The translations under genes were made by a program, and so were the position numbers. Positions 52,359-61,303 of a stretch of 64,000 nt of DNA are shown one piece after another; the stretch's first letter is position 1; every line of letters starts with the position of its first letter. The notes under the pieces were generated by a model. It ran no database searches, had not been told where the DNA came from, and saw only the letters and a program-made list of their open reading frames with translations. The stretch lies in the NCBI RefSeq assembly GCF_000355905.1, contig NZ_APLF01000005.1, positions 186,001 through 250,000 of the forward strand. Direction: 5' to 3'. Origin of the DNA: Psychroflexus gondwanensis ACAM 44 (lineage in GTDB: Bacteria > Bacteroidota > Bacteroidia > Flavobacteriales > Flavobacteriaceae).

Positions 52359-54374
52359 TTAAATTAAGCCTTTATATTTTCTATAAAACCATTCGAAACT
52401 CAAAGTTAATGCTAATAATAGGATAAGCCATTCAAAATCGACTAAACTCTGTGTTTTTTTGGTGGATTTTTGGATTGATTTAACGTCTTCTGACCTTAAA
52501 CTAGAAATCAGTTCCTCTCTGTTTGAAAATAGATACAAATCTTTTTCTTCTACAAGTCGTCTTAACCCTTTATAATTTGCATTTTCAAATTGAAGTTCGC
52601 TAGAATAGTTTAAAATTTCAAATTGTCCAACTTTAGAAATATCAACATCCACCCCTTTTATTTCATAAGTATAGGTTCCCGGCTCCAAGTCTGATAGATT
52701 ATAGATATAGCTATCTCCATCTGAAAGTAGTCTTGATTGTGTTGCTTTTGTAGTCTCAAGATTTTCAAAACGAATACTGAAATTAAAGTCAGGATTTACT
52801 TCAAAATTAGCATCATAATACTTAGCTCTTATTTCATTGGATTCTCCAGAATTAATCACTGGATTCACCTCTACCGATAAGTTATTCTTAGACTTCGCTT
52901 GAGATAAATACTGAAGGATCTTTTGAAAAGTCTGGTCGAATTTTTCAAAATCCGAATGCTTAACATAATAGCTAGCTCTCCACTTCCAGAAATTTTCACC
53001 AAATAAAAAAGAGCGTTTTATATTAGAATCTGCATCAAACACCCACAATGGAGAATCCAATTCTACTCCATTTACTTTTTTATTCAAAAACATTGAAAAA
53101 TTAGTTGTCAAATTGATATCTCCAAACTTATCTAAGACAGGTGGATAGGATTTAAAATTTAAACCCTCAATTTGAAACAAACTAAAATCAGCATTTAAGG
53201 TGGCAGTATACTCTTCAGTAGTAGGTATCAATTCTTTTTCAAATCCTAAATCCAACCGATTTAAAAATCCATAGTCGGTTTGTGAACCCCCGATGAGAAA
53301 ATAATTCAATTGGTTAGCTTTTATTTCACTAAAAACTTTTCGAAATGCAGATTGAGGTTGGTATAAAATCAGCAAGTCATATTCAGAATATTCAATAAAA
53401 TCTGAGGTGGTTTTTGTAAAAAGTTCCAACTCTTTATTGGTTTCCAGAATCCTTTTAAAAAATCCCAAGTCCGGATGTATAATATCCGAGATTAGCAAAA
53501 TTTTGGAGCGAGAATCTATGACCTCTAGGGATATACTTTTCTTATTATTCGTTAAGTTCTTTTCATTTTGAAGAGGCTCTAGCTCAGCTTCAAGCACTTT
53601 CATCCCTACTGGTGTTGCTTTAAGTTGGAACTCAACTTTAGTGGAACCCTTAGCTGGAATTGTAATCGATCTAGAAGCGAGTTTTACATCGTTCTCGACT
53701 ATGCTTAAGGTCTGAGTCGTGTTTGTAGACGTATTCTGACTAACAAATAATTCCAGAGGAAATTCATTGTTGAAATAAGCAAACTCATTGAGGTTGATAA
53801 AATCAATTTTAGAATCTTTATATGTAGTGGTATCTCCTAAAACTATAATTGAAGAGGATATAGGTTCAGGGAACGATTTGTAATAGTAATCCTCACCAAA
53901 AGTTTGATTCCCATCTGTCAACATAACAAATAAAGACGTCTCCTCTTTATTAATTTCGTAAGCATAATCTATTACTTTCGAGATGTTTGTTGAAGTTTCT
54001 GAAAACTCAAGCGAATCAGTTAATACGTTGTATTGATTACCAAAGGAAAAAAAACTCAAATCGTATTTTGAATTTAGTTCATCATCTGTCCTGATTTTTT
54101 TTACAAAATCGTTAATTCCCTTACTATCAGAAAGCTTTTGGATAGATTCAGAATTATCAATAGCAAATGTGAGTTTAGGCTTTTCAATACTGAGTTCTGT
54201 AGAGTCAATTTCAGGATTTATAAGTAATAGTCCTATCAAAAAAAAAGACAAAAATCTAAAAAGTGCGAGCACTCTTTGAGTTTTGTCTTGAAATAATTTA
54301 TGATATAATAAAAATGTCAATCCCAATGCACATGCAAAATTCAAAAGAAGCAATAGCAAAAATTGACTTGTCAT
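52359..54374 (-). CDS. VWA-domain membrane protein
   Basis: A 671-residue protein with two N-terminal membrane helices (about 4-22 and 35-52), an extracytoplasmic von Willebrand A-like domain (AIDNSESI, with the DxSxS metal site, at about 71-78; MLTDGNQTFG), two further beta-sandwich-like domains, and one membrane helix near the end (WLILLLALTLSFEWFY, about 650-665) with a short basic tail. The arrangement recalls BatA/BatB-like aerotolerance proteins and Bacteroidota membrane VWA proteins. Its role is unknown. It lies 9 bases after fabG and 11 before the prohibitin gene. Confidence 0.85.
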   Translation of the reverse strand: MTSQFLLLLLLNFACALGLTFLLYHKLFQDKTQRVLALFRFLSFFLIGLLLINPEIDSTELSIEKPKLTFAIDNSESIQKLSDSKGINDFVKKIRTDDELNSKYDLSFFSFGNQYNVLTDSLEFSETSTNISKVIDYAYEINKEETSLFVMLTDGNQTFGEDYYYKSFPEPISSSIIVLGDTTTYKDSKIDFINLNEFAYFNNEFPLELFVSQNTSTNTTQTLSIVENDVKLASRSITIPAKGSTKVEFQLKATPVGMKVLEAELEPLQNEKNLTNNKKSISLEVIDSRSKILLISDIIHPDLGFFKRILETNKELELFTKTTSDFIEYSEYDLLILYQPQSAFRKVFSEIKANQLNYFLIGGSQTDYGFLNRLDLGFEKELIPTTEEYTATLNADFSLFQIEGLNFKSYPPVLDKFGDINLTTNFSMFLNKKVNGVELDSPLWVFDADSNIKRSFLFGENFWKWRASYYVKHSDFEKFDQTFQKILQYLSQAKSKNNLSVEVNPVINSGESNEIRAKYYDANFEVNPDFNFSIRFENLETTKATQSRLLSDGDSYIYNLSDLEPGTYTYEIKGVDVDISKVGQFEILNYSSELQFENANYKGLRRLVEEKDLYLFSNREELISSLRSEDVKSIQKSTKKTQSLVDFEWLILLLALTLSFEWFYRKYKGLI

Positions 54375-54383
54375 AATTAAGTT

Positions 54384-55130
54384 TTAAGTATACATTCCTC
54401 CATCTACACTTAAAGTCTGCCCAGTGATGTAGGTGCTCATATCGCTAGCTAAAAATACACACGCATTGGCTATATCTTCTGGCTTTCCACCTCTTTTAAG
54501 AGGAATAGCTTGTCTCCAGCCCTCCACTGTTTTTTCATCTAATTTTTCTGTCATTTCAGTTTCTATGAATCCTGGAGCTACCACATTTGATCGTATATTT
54601 CTAGACCCTAATTCTAGAGCTACGGATTTAGAAAAACCGATGATTCCTGCTTTTGAAGCTGAATAATTGGCCTGTCCAGGGTTCCCCTTTAAACCAACAA
54701 CAGAACTTATATTGATAATGCTACCACTTCTTTGCTTCAACATAGGTCGTAAAACGGCTTTGGTCAAGTTAAAAACAGAATTCAAATTTACCTTAATAAC
54801 TTTATCAAAATCGTCTTCACTCATCCGCATCAAGAGATTGTCTTTTGTAATTCCTGCATTGTTAATAAGAACATGGATACTGCCAAAATCTTTGATGACT
54901 TCGTCTGCTAACTTTTGAGATTGATCAAAATCTGAAGCGTCAGATTTATATGCTTTTGCGTTCACTCCAAAGGTTTTGAGGTGATCTTCCAACTCTTTAG
55001 CAGAACTTGAAGATGAAATATAGGTAAAGGCAACATTGGCTCCATGTTGAGCAAAAATTTCAGCAATCCCTTTTCCTATTCCTCGGTTTCCACCTGTAAT
55101 AATTACATTTTTTTTGTCAAGTAGTTTCAT
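54384..55130 (-). CDS. fabG: 3-oxoacyl-ACP reductase FabG
   Basis: A 248-residue SDR for the NADPH-dependent reduction of 3-ketoacyl-ACP in fatty acid synthesis. TGGNRGIGKG (cofactor), NNAGIT, ISSVVG (Ser), YSASKAG (Tyr, Lys) and the C-terminal ITGQTLSVDGGMYT are standard FabG. The ATG at 55130 is preferred because MKLLDKK is the normal beginning and an upstream ATG at 55151 sits directly in the T-tract of the sucD terminator. It heads a unit with the VWA and prohibitin genes, reached by read-through of that terminator or an unseen promoter. Confidence 0.94.
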   Translation of the reverse strand: MKLLDKKNVIITGGNRGIGKGIAEIFAQHGANVAFTYISSSSSAKELEDHLKTFGVNAKAYKSDASDFDQSQKLADEVIKDFGSIHVLINNAGITKDNLLMRMSEDDFDKVIKVNLNSVFNLTKAVLRPMLKQRSGSIINISSVVGLKGNPGQANYSASKAGIIGFSKSVALELGSRNIRSNVVAPGFIETEMTEKLDEKTVEGWRQAIPLKRGGKPEDIANACVFLASDMSTYITGQTLSVDGGMYT

Positions 55131-55152
55131 AGCTTGTATAGATTTTGACATA

Positions 55153-55183
55153 AAAAGCCTTTACTTGTGCAGTAAAGGCTTTT
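55153..55183 (-). terminator. intrinsic terminator after sucD
   Basis: A perfect 13-bp stem (55153-55165 with 55171-55183) with loop TGTGC and T-tract on the minus strand. Confidence 0.92.
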
Positions 55184-55198
55184 CGAATTTTAAATAAT

Positions 55199-56074
55199 TT
55201 ATTTAGAAAGTACTTCAGCTACTTTTTTACCAATTTCTGCTGGTGAATCCACAACGTGGATACCAGAATCCTTCAGTATGGCTTTTTTCGCCTGAGCTGT
55301 GTCTTCGCTTCCACCTACAATAGCGCCAGCATGTCCCATAGTTCTTCCAGCAGGGGCAGTTTCTCCAGCAATAAATCCTATAACAGGTTTTTTGCTTCCA
55401 CTTTCTTTATACCATTTAGCAGCTTCTGCTTCCAATTGTCCACCAATTTCACCAATCATGACCACACATTCAGTTTCTGGGTCGTTTACCAACATCTCTA
55501 CAGCATCTTTTGTGGTAGTTCCAATAATAGGATCTCCCCCAATACCAATAGCCGTGGTAATACCATAACCTTCTTTAACCACTTGGTCTGCGGCTTCGTA
55601 AGTTAAGGTTCCGGACTTAGAAACAATACCAACTATTCCTTTTTTGAAAACAAAGCCTGGCATAATGCCCACTTTAGCCTCTCCGGGTGTAATTACACCA
55701 GGACAGTTGGGACCAATAAGTCTACAGTCTTTATCTTTAATGTAATCTGAAGCCTTAATCATGTCTGAAACAGGAATACCTTCTGTAATAGTTATAATGA
55801 CTTTAATACCAGCATCTGCAGCTTCCATAATAGCATCTGCTGCGAAAGCTGGTGGAACAAAGATAATAGTGGTATCTGCTCCAGCTTTTTCAACAGCATC
55901 AGAAACTGTATTGAAAACTGGTTTTCCCAAATGGGTAGTTCCTCCTTTGCCTGGAGTCACACCACCAACTATGTTGGTTCCATAGTCTATCATTTGTTCG
56001 GCGTGAAATGATCCTTCACTTCCAGTAAACCCCTGAACAATAATTTTTGAATTTTTATTGACTAAAACGCTCAT
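55199..56074 (-). CDS. sucD: succinate-CoA ligase subunit alpha
   Basis: A 291-residue TCA-cycle enzyme subunit. [16 protein letters not shown] opens the CoA-binding Rossmann domain; [20 protein letters not shown] and the phosphorylated His in GHAGAIVGG are present. Its partner sucC is not in this window, as is usual in flavobacteria. It has its own promoter box and terminator, so it is expressed as a single gene inside the lipid A cluster. Confidence 0.96.
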   Translation of the reverse strand: MSVLVNKNSKIIVQGFTGSEGSFHAEQMIDYGTNIVGGVTPGKGGTTHLGKPVFNTVSDAVEKAGADTTIIFVPPAFAADAIMEAADAGIKVIITITEGIPVSDMIKASDYIKDKDCRLIGPNCPGVITPGEAKVGIMPGFVFKKGIVGIVSKSGTLTYEAADQVVKEGYGITTAIGIGGDPIIGTTTKDAVEMLVNDPETECVVMIGEIGGQLEAEAAKWYKESGSKKPVIGFIAGETAPAGRTMGHAGAIVGGSEDTAQAKKAILKDSGIHVVDSPAEIGKKVAEVLSK

Positions 56075-56097
56075 ATGTATGTTTAATTTTTGTTGAA

Positions 56098-56105
56098 CAA
56101 AAGTA
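56098..56105 (-). promoter_or_regulatory. -7 box of sucD
   Basis: A perfect TACTTTTG on the minus strand, 23 bases before the ATG. Confidence 0.6.
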
Positions 56106-56131
56106 AATTTTTAAGACGAGCCTTAAAAATT
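56106..56131 (-). terminator. AT-rich hairpin before the sucD promoter
   Basis: A 10-bp stem (56106-56115 with 56122-56131) and loop ACGAGC, directly abutting the sucD -7 box. It may end the NTF2-like transcript weakly. Confidence 0.5.
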
Positions 56132-56153
56132 ATATAGTTATTTAATTGCTTAA

Positions 56154-56561
56154 TTATACTTCATTTATGAAAGAGAGCATACCTTCTAAACCCTCGTCGC
56201 AAGGTTGAGACATGATATAACCTCTGTAAAGCTTATTGTCTTTTATTTCCCAAACGCTAAAAAAGTCTGCCAATCCAATCAAATCTTGAGATTCAACCGT
56301 TTCTACATTGTAAGTAAACCTTACAAACACTTGGTTATCTTCTTGGACTACATGAGAAAATTCTGGAGACATATTTTCGAAAGATTTCCCCATTTCTAGG
56401 GACATCTTATAAAACTTTTTATAATTGAACTGAAAAAAACCCCTGCTGCTATTCCAGTCTATTTTTAGTTTTGGATGTATAAACTTCTCAAATTCAGATT
56501 GATCTTTGTAGTATTTGGAAGTAAAAAAGTTTGTGACCAATTTTTTGTGATCTGAACTCAT
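56154..56561 (-). CDS. NTF2-like / SnoaL-like protein
   Basis: A 135-residue protein with the NTF2-like cone fold: N-terminal helices (VTNFFTSKYYKDQSEFEKFIHPKLKIDWN), then strands with FVRFTYNVET and DFFSVWEIKDNKLYRGYIMSQP. Family members act as small enzymes or binding domains; no catalytic site is evident. Its ATG overlaps the stop of the second LpxD-like gene by 4 bases (56558-56561), so it is coupled to it. Confidence 0.85.
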   Translation of the reverse strand: MSSDHKKLVTNFFTSKYYKDQSEFEKFIHPKLKIDWNSSRGFFQFNYKKFYKMSLEMGKSFENMSPEFSHVVQEDNQVFVRFTYNVETVESQDLIGLADFFSVWEIKDNKLYRGYIMSQPCDEGLEGMLSFINEV

Positions 56562-57493
56562 AAATTTTTAAGTTTTTGAATGATTTCTGGTATCCTACTA
56601 ATGTAAGCTAATTCTCTGTATTTCTTTTTTACATCCTCAGCAGGCGTTCCAAAGTAAGTTTTATTTGGTTTTAGGCTTTTACTAATTCCAGACTGGGCTA
56701 AAATAATGGCTTTAGTCCCTATAGTTAATCCACTGGCTACACCAACTTGCCCCCACATGGTGACTTCATCTTCTACAACCACACAACCTGCTACTCCTGT
56801 TAGTGAGGCAATAAGACATTTCTTCCCTATTATTGTATCATGTCCAATTTGGACTTGGTTATCTATTTTTGTGCCTTTTCCTATGAGTGTGATTCCAGAC
56901 ACCCCTTTATCGATAGTACATAGTGCTCCAATCTCTACTTCATCTTCAATTTTAACACTACCTCCAGATAGTAATTTATCGTGATGTGAAGGACGGTTTT
57001 TATAATAAAAAGCGTCTGCACCTAAAACAGTACCTGAATGAATCTGAACGTTATTGCCAACCTCTACCCCATCGTATATTGAAACATTACTATGAATGAT
57101 ACAATTGTTGCCAATCTTAACATGGTTACCGATAAATACATTTGGTTGGATAACAGTATTATGACCAATGGAAGCTGTTTTTGAAATTTGTGCATCTGCC
57201 GCTGTAAACGGTGAAAAGTGACGGGTAATTTTATTGAAATCTGAAAACGGATCTTCAGATATCAATAGCGCCTTTCCTTCAGGGCAATCTACTGTTTTAT
57301 TGATAAGTATCACGCTTGCTTTAGACTCTAAAGCCTTATCGTAATATTTAGGGTGGTCTACAAATACAATATCTCCTTCTTCTACAACATGAATTTCATT
57401 TATACCTTGAATTTCAAAATGTTGATCACCAATAAATTCAGAATTGATGAGTCTAGAAATTTCTAAAAGAGTCTGTGGTTGTGGAAACTTCAT
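56558..57493 (-). CDS. second LpxD-like acyltransferase
   Basis: A 311-residue left-handed beta-helix protein with hexapeptide repeats from about 95 to 245. The N-terminal LpxD-type domain is shorter than in LpxD; the acyltransferase His in QIGHDTIIG is preserved. It is clearly different from the lpxD at 60248 (LGADAFYYKNRPSHHDKLLSGG versus IGADGFGFTPSENGEYSKIP), so it may N-acylate another nucleotide sugar or serve a modified lipid A. It sits 13 bases after efp in the lpx operon. Confidence 0.83.
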   Translation of the reverse strand: MKFPQPQTLLEISRLINSEFIGDQHFEIQGINEIHVVEEGDIVFVDHPKYYDKALESKASVILINKTVDCPEGKALLISEDPFSDFNKITRHFSPFTAADAQISKTASIGHNTVIQPNVFIGNHVKIGNNCIIHSNVSIYDGVEVGNNVQIHSGTVLGADAFYYKNRPSHHDKLLSGGSVKIEDEVEIGALCTIDKGVSGITLIGKGTKIDNQVQIGHDTIIGKKCLIASLTGVAGCVVVEDEVTMWGQVGVASGLTIGTKAIILAQSGISKSLKPNKTYFGTPAEDVKKKYRELAYISRIPEIIQKLKNL

Positions 57494-57506
57494 TCAGCTT
57501 AGCTTT

Positions 57507-58073
57507 TTATTCTTTAATTCGTTCTTTATAAGTTCCCTTTTCAGTTTCAACTTTCACCTTATCCCCTTCGTTGATAAATAAAGGAACGTTTACTTCAGCT
57601 CCTGTTTCTAAAGTTGCAGATTTAGTAGCATTTGTGGCGGTATTTCCTTTAATTCCCGGCTCCGTTTGAGTCACTCTTAAAACAACGTGAGGAGGCATGT
57701 CTACGGATAAAGGAAGATTGTCCTCTGTGTTGATAAGTATAGTCACTACTTCACCCTCTTTAAGTAAATTTGGCATATCTAATGCCGCTTGAAGAAGTCT
57801 GATCTGTGTAAAATCTTCAACATGCATAAAGTGATAAAATTCACCTTCCTGGTACAGAAACTGGTATTTGTGAGTTTCTACTCTTACTTCTTCAATTTTG
57901 TGTCCTGCAGAAAACGTATTATCAATAACTTTTCCTGTCGTAACACTTTTTAATTTAGTCCGCACAAAAGCAGGACCTTTTCCAGGTTTAACGTGTAAGA
58001 ATTCCGTCACCTTGAATATATCGTGGTTATATTTTATGCATAAACCATTTCTAATGTCGCTTGTTGTTGCCAT
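57507..58073 (-). CDS. efp: elongation factor P
   Basis: A 188-residue translation factor that rescues ribosomes stalled at proline runs. The three beta-barrel domains are seen; the tip loop reads HVKPGKGPAFVRTKLK with Lys32 as the modified residue, and the C-terminal domain ends in GDKVKVETEKGTYKERIKE. It is embedded in the lipid A operon (6 bases after lpxA), a placement common in the Bacteroidota. Confidence 0.97.
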   Translation of the reverse strand: MATTSDIRNGLCIKYNHDIFKVTEFLHVKPGKGPAFVRTKLKSVTTGKVIDNTFSAGHKIEEVRVETHKYQFLYQEGEFYHFMHVEDFTQIRLLQAALDMPNLLKEGEVVTILINTEDNLPLSVDMPPHVVLRVTQTEPGIKGNTATNATKSATLETGAEVNVPLFINEGDKVKVETEKGTYKERIKE

Positions 58074-58079
58074 GGGTGT

Positions 58080-58862
58080 TTAGTTTGAAAAATATCCTTT
58101 CATAATTCCTCTCTGGGAATCTTTTATAAATTGCAATATTTCGTCTCGTTCTGGAGTAGCCTCCATTTCCGCTTCAATAATAGAAACGGCTTGTGTATTA
58201 TTGTAATTCTTTTGATAAAGAATCCTATAAATATTTTGAATTTCTCTTATTTTATCGGTATCAAAACCTCTGCGTCTTAGGCCTACAGAATTAATCCCAA
58301 CGTAGGATAAGGGCTCTCTTCCTGCTTTTACAAACGGAGGAACATCTTTTCTTACCATCGATCCTCCGGTGATAAACGCATGACGTCCAATGCTACAAAA
58401 TTGCTGAACCGCGGCCATCCCTGCTAGAACTGCATAGTCTCCAACGGTAATATGACCCGCTAAAGTACTATTATTGGAAAACACACAATTATCACCTACA
58501 ATGCAATCATGGGCAATATGGCAATAAGCCATAATCCAACAATTTTTTCCAATCTTAGTTTTCATTCTGTCATTGGTACCTCTGTTGATGGTTACACATT
58601 CCCGAATCGTGGTATTATCCCCTATTTCAGTAATAGTGTCTTCATCTTCAAATTTTTTATCTTGAGGAACAGCTGAAATTACAGCGCCAGGAAAAATACT
58701 TACATTCTTTCCGATTCGAGCACCTTCCATAATGGTAACATTAGAACCAATCCAAGTTCCCTCACCAATTTCTACATTGTTGTGAATTGTAGTAAAAGGT
58801 TCAATTACCACATTTTTGGCAATTTTTGCACCTGGGTGAACGTATGCTAAAGGTTGATTCAT
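58080..58862 (-). CDS. lpxA: UDP-N-acetylglucosamine O-acyltransferase
   Basis: A 260-residue left-handed beta-helix enzyme for the first step of lipid A synthesis (3-O-acylation of UDP-GlcNAc). Hexapeptide repeats fill the first 180 residues, the catalytic His is in YCHIAHDC, NRGTNDR is the substrate segment, and the C-terminal helical part ends with DSQRGIMKGYF. It lies 1 base after lpxC-fabZ. Confidence 0.97.
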   Translation of the reverse strand: MNQPLAYVHPGAKIAKNVVIEPFTTIHNNVEIGEGTWIGSNVTIMEGARIGKNVSIFPGAVISAVPQDKKFEDEDTITEIGDNTTIRECVTINRGTNDRMKTKIGKNCWIMAYCHIAHDCIVGDNCVFSNNSTLAGHITVGDYAVLAGMAAVQQFCSIGRHAFITGGSMVRKDVPPFVKAGREPLSYVGINSVGLRRRGFDTDKIREIQNIYRILYQKNYNNTQAVSIIEAEMEATPERDEILQFIKDSQRGIMKGYFSN

Positions 58863-58863
58863 T

Positions 58864-60258
58864 TTATTTAGATTTTACGATTTTTGCCATGAGTTCGGCC
58901 TCACATGCTAATTTATCATTGGCATAAGCATAACCTTGCATGTGACAAATACCACGTCGAATTGGAGATATTAATTCTAGTTTGAAAATAAGCGTATCTC
59001 CAGGTACAACCTGTTGCTTAAATTTAACATTATCTATTTTGATAAAATAGGTCAAGTAATTTTCGGGATCGTCCACCGTACTTAAGGCTAAAATACCACC
59101 AGTTTGAGCCATAGCTTCTATCTGAAGAACGCCTGGCATTACTGGTTTACCTGGAAAATGTCCTACAAAGAAAGGTTCGTTCATAGTCACATTTTTAGTT
59201 CCAATAACCGACCGATCCGTTAGTTCAAAAATTTTATCTACCAGTAAAAAAGGCGGCCTGTGAGGTAACCTATTCATGATTTCAGTTACATCATAAAGTG
59301 GTGGTTTATTAAGGTCAAATTTTGGAACTTTATTTCTCTTTTCAGCTTTTATTATTTTCGCTAACTTTTTAGCAAATAGAGTGTTGATGGTATGACCTGG
59401 CTTATTGGCTATCACCTTTCCTCGTATGTGTGTTCCTACCAATGCCAAATCTCCAATTACATCTAACAGTTTATGCCTTGCTGCCTCATTTGGATAATGG
59501 AGAGTAAGATTGTCTAAAATTCCATTGGGCTTTATTGAAATTTCATTTTTACCAAAAGCTTCTTTTAAGCGTTCCATCGTATCTGGAGATAGTTCTTTAT
59601 CTACGTAAACAATAGCATTGTTGAGATCTCCGCCTTTTATTAATCCACTGGTCAACATCGCTTCTAACTCATGTAGAAAACTAAAAGTTCTTGAGTTTGC
59701 AATTTCTTTTTTGAAATCGCTCATCTTATTCAAATAAGCATTTTGCGTCCCCAATACCTTTGTTCCAAAATCTACCATGGTAGTCACTTGGTATTCATTG
59801 GAAGGCATCACAAGGATTTCTGAACCTGTCTCTTCATCTGAAAAAGAAATCACATCTTCCACGATAAATTCATCTCTAGGAGCATCTTGTTCTTCGACAC
59901 CAGCTTCTTCTAGAGCTTCCACAAAATACTTTGAAGATCCATCCATTATTGGAGGCTCAGAGGCATTTAATTCTAAAAGAATATTGTCAACTCCCATCCC
60001 TACGCAGGCTGCAAGAACGTGCTCTGAAGTCTGAATAGCAACCCCGTTTTTTTCTAGGCTTGTTCCTCGATCGGTATTGGTTACTAAGCTTGCATCCGCA
60101 GGAATAATAGGTTCTCCTTCCAGATCAACTCTTTTGAAAGCAAATCCGTGATTGATAGGAGCAGGTTTAAAAGTCAAAGTTACATTTTGACCTGTATGAA
60201 GCCCTACCCCATGTAAGGATACTTCTTTTTTTATAGTAGTTTGGTTATTAATTTTCAT
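58864..60258 (-). CDS. lpxC-fabZ: bifunctional LpxC deacetylase / FabZ dehydratase
   Basis: A 464-residue fusion typical of Bacteroidota. The LpxC part (1-305) has the zinc His in SEHVLAAC, PIMDGSS, and HKLLDVIGDLALVG with further ligands. The FabZ part (about 320-464) has RLPHRPPFLLVDKI, the catalytic His of GHFPGKPVMPGVLQIEAM and Glu in the same helix. It deacetylates UDP-3-O-acyl-GlcNAc and dehydrates 3-hydroxyacyl-ACP, balancing lipid A and phospholipid use of hydroxyacyl-ACP. Its start overlaps the lpxD stop by 11 bases. Confidence 0.97.
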   Translation of the reverse strand: MKINNQTTIKKEVSLHGVGLHTGQNVTLTFKPAPINHGFAFKRVDLEGEPIIPADASLVTNTDRGTSLEKNGVAIQTSEHVLAACVGMGVDNILLELNASEPPIMDGSSKYFVEALEEAGVEEQDAPRDEFIVEDVISFSDEETGSEILVMPSNEYQVTTMVDFGTKVLGTQNAYLNKMSDFKKEIANSRTFSFLHELEAMLTSGLIKGGDLNNAIVYVDKELSPDTMERLKEAFGKNEISIKPNGILDNLTLHYPNEAARHKLLDVIGDLALVGTHIRGKVIANKPGHTINTLFAKKLAKIIKAEKRNKVPKFDLNKPPLYDVTEIMNRLPHRPPFLLVDKIFELTDRSVIGTKNVTMNEPFFVGHFPGKPVMPGVLQIEAMAQTGGILALSTVDDPENYLTYFIKIDNVKFKQQVVPGDTLIFKLELISPIRRGICHMQGYAYANDKLACEAELMAKIVKSK

Positions 60259-61279
60259 CCTTTGGAAATTGTTTTTCTATATGATCTAAACGGCTTACTA
60301 TTTTTTGAAAATTTCTAAAATGCACGTAGGATTTATTAAAGTCGCTATATCCAAAAGCAGGTGAACCTTGTATAGCTTCATCATCTTTTATATTCCTTCC
60401 AACACCTGTTTGAGCTTGAATTTTTACGCGGTCACCTATTTTTATATGCCCTGCGATACCCACTTGTCCGCCTATTAAACAGTTCTTTCCAATTTTACTA
60501 GATCCCGCAATACCCGTTTGGGCTGCAATTGCAGTATGCTCTCCAATTTCAACATTATGGGCAATTTGAATTTGATTATCTAGCTTTACACCTTTTCGAA
60601 TAATGGTAGACCCTAATGTAGCTCTATCTATTGTAGTGGCAGCACCTATATCTACAAAATCTTCTATTATGACATTTCCTATTTGTGGTATTTTGGAATA
60701 TTCTCCATTCTCTGAAGGCGTAAATCCAAATCCATCGGCACCTATTATAACTCCGCTGTGGAGTGTACAATGGTTACCAATTTGAGTTTCAGAATAAATT
60801 TTGCTACCAGCAAATATGGTGACACCATTTCCTATAGTAACATTATCACCTATATAAACATTGGGGTAAATTTTCACATTATCTCCCACAACAACATCTT
60901 CACCTATATAAGTAAAAGCTCCAACGTAGATGTTTTCTCCTAGTTTGGCTGTATCTGATATAGAGCTTGGCGTTTCAATACCCTTTTTATCTAATTTTAT
61001 CTGATTATAGACCTCAAGTAATTTTGAAAATGCATCATAAGAATCTTCAACTTTAATCAATGTTGTTGATATATCTTGAGTCTTCTCAAAGCTTTTATTG
61101 ACGATACAAATGCTAGCTTGAGTTTTGTATATGTATGAAGTATATTTTGGATTAGATAAAAAGGTTAACGATCCTTCTTTGCCTTCCTCTATCTTAGAAA
61201 GCTTATTAACTTCTACATCTGGATTTCCCACAATGTCTCCGTCTAATATATCTGCAATTTGTTGGGCTGTAAATTTCAT
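60248..61279 (-). CDS. lpxD: UDP-3-O-(3-hydroxyacyl)glucosamine N-acyltransferase
   Basis: A 343-residue hexapeptide-repeat acyltransferase, adding the N-linked hydroxyacyl chain in lipid A synthesis. The N-terminal LpxD domain (KFTAQQIADILDG to about 100) is followed by the left-handed helix with the catalytic His in QIAHNVEIG and GADGFGF, and a C-terminal helix. It follows the HD-domain gene by 24 bases and starts the lipid A run. Confidence 0.96.
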   Translation of the reverse strand: MKFTAQQIADILDGDIVGNPDVEVNKLSKIEEGKEGSLTFLSNPKYTSYIYKTQASICIVNKSFEKTQDISTTLIKVEDSYDAFSKLLEVYNQIKLDKKGIETPSSISDTAKLGENIYVGAFTYIGEDVVVGDNVKIYPNVYIGDNVTIGNGVTIFAGSKIYSETQIGNHCTLHSGVIIGADGFGFTPSENGEYSKIPQIGNVIIEDFVDIGAATTIDRATLGSTIIRKGVKLDNQIQIAHNVEIGEHTAIAAQTGIAGSSKIGKNCLIGGQVGIAGHIKIGDRVKIQAQTGVGRNIKDDEAIQGSPAFGYSDFNKSYVHFRNFQKIVSRLDHIEKQFPKDEN

Positions 61280-61303
61280 TCTGGCAAAAATAGAAAAAAA
61301 CCG

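Noticed and set aside
55131-55151. FabG start at the ATG at 55151
   Set aside because: It lies in the T-tract of the sucD terminator; MKLLDKK at 55130 matches normal FabG beginnings.
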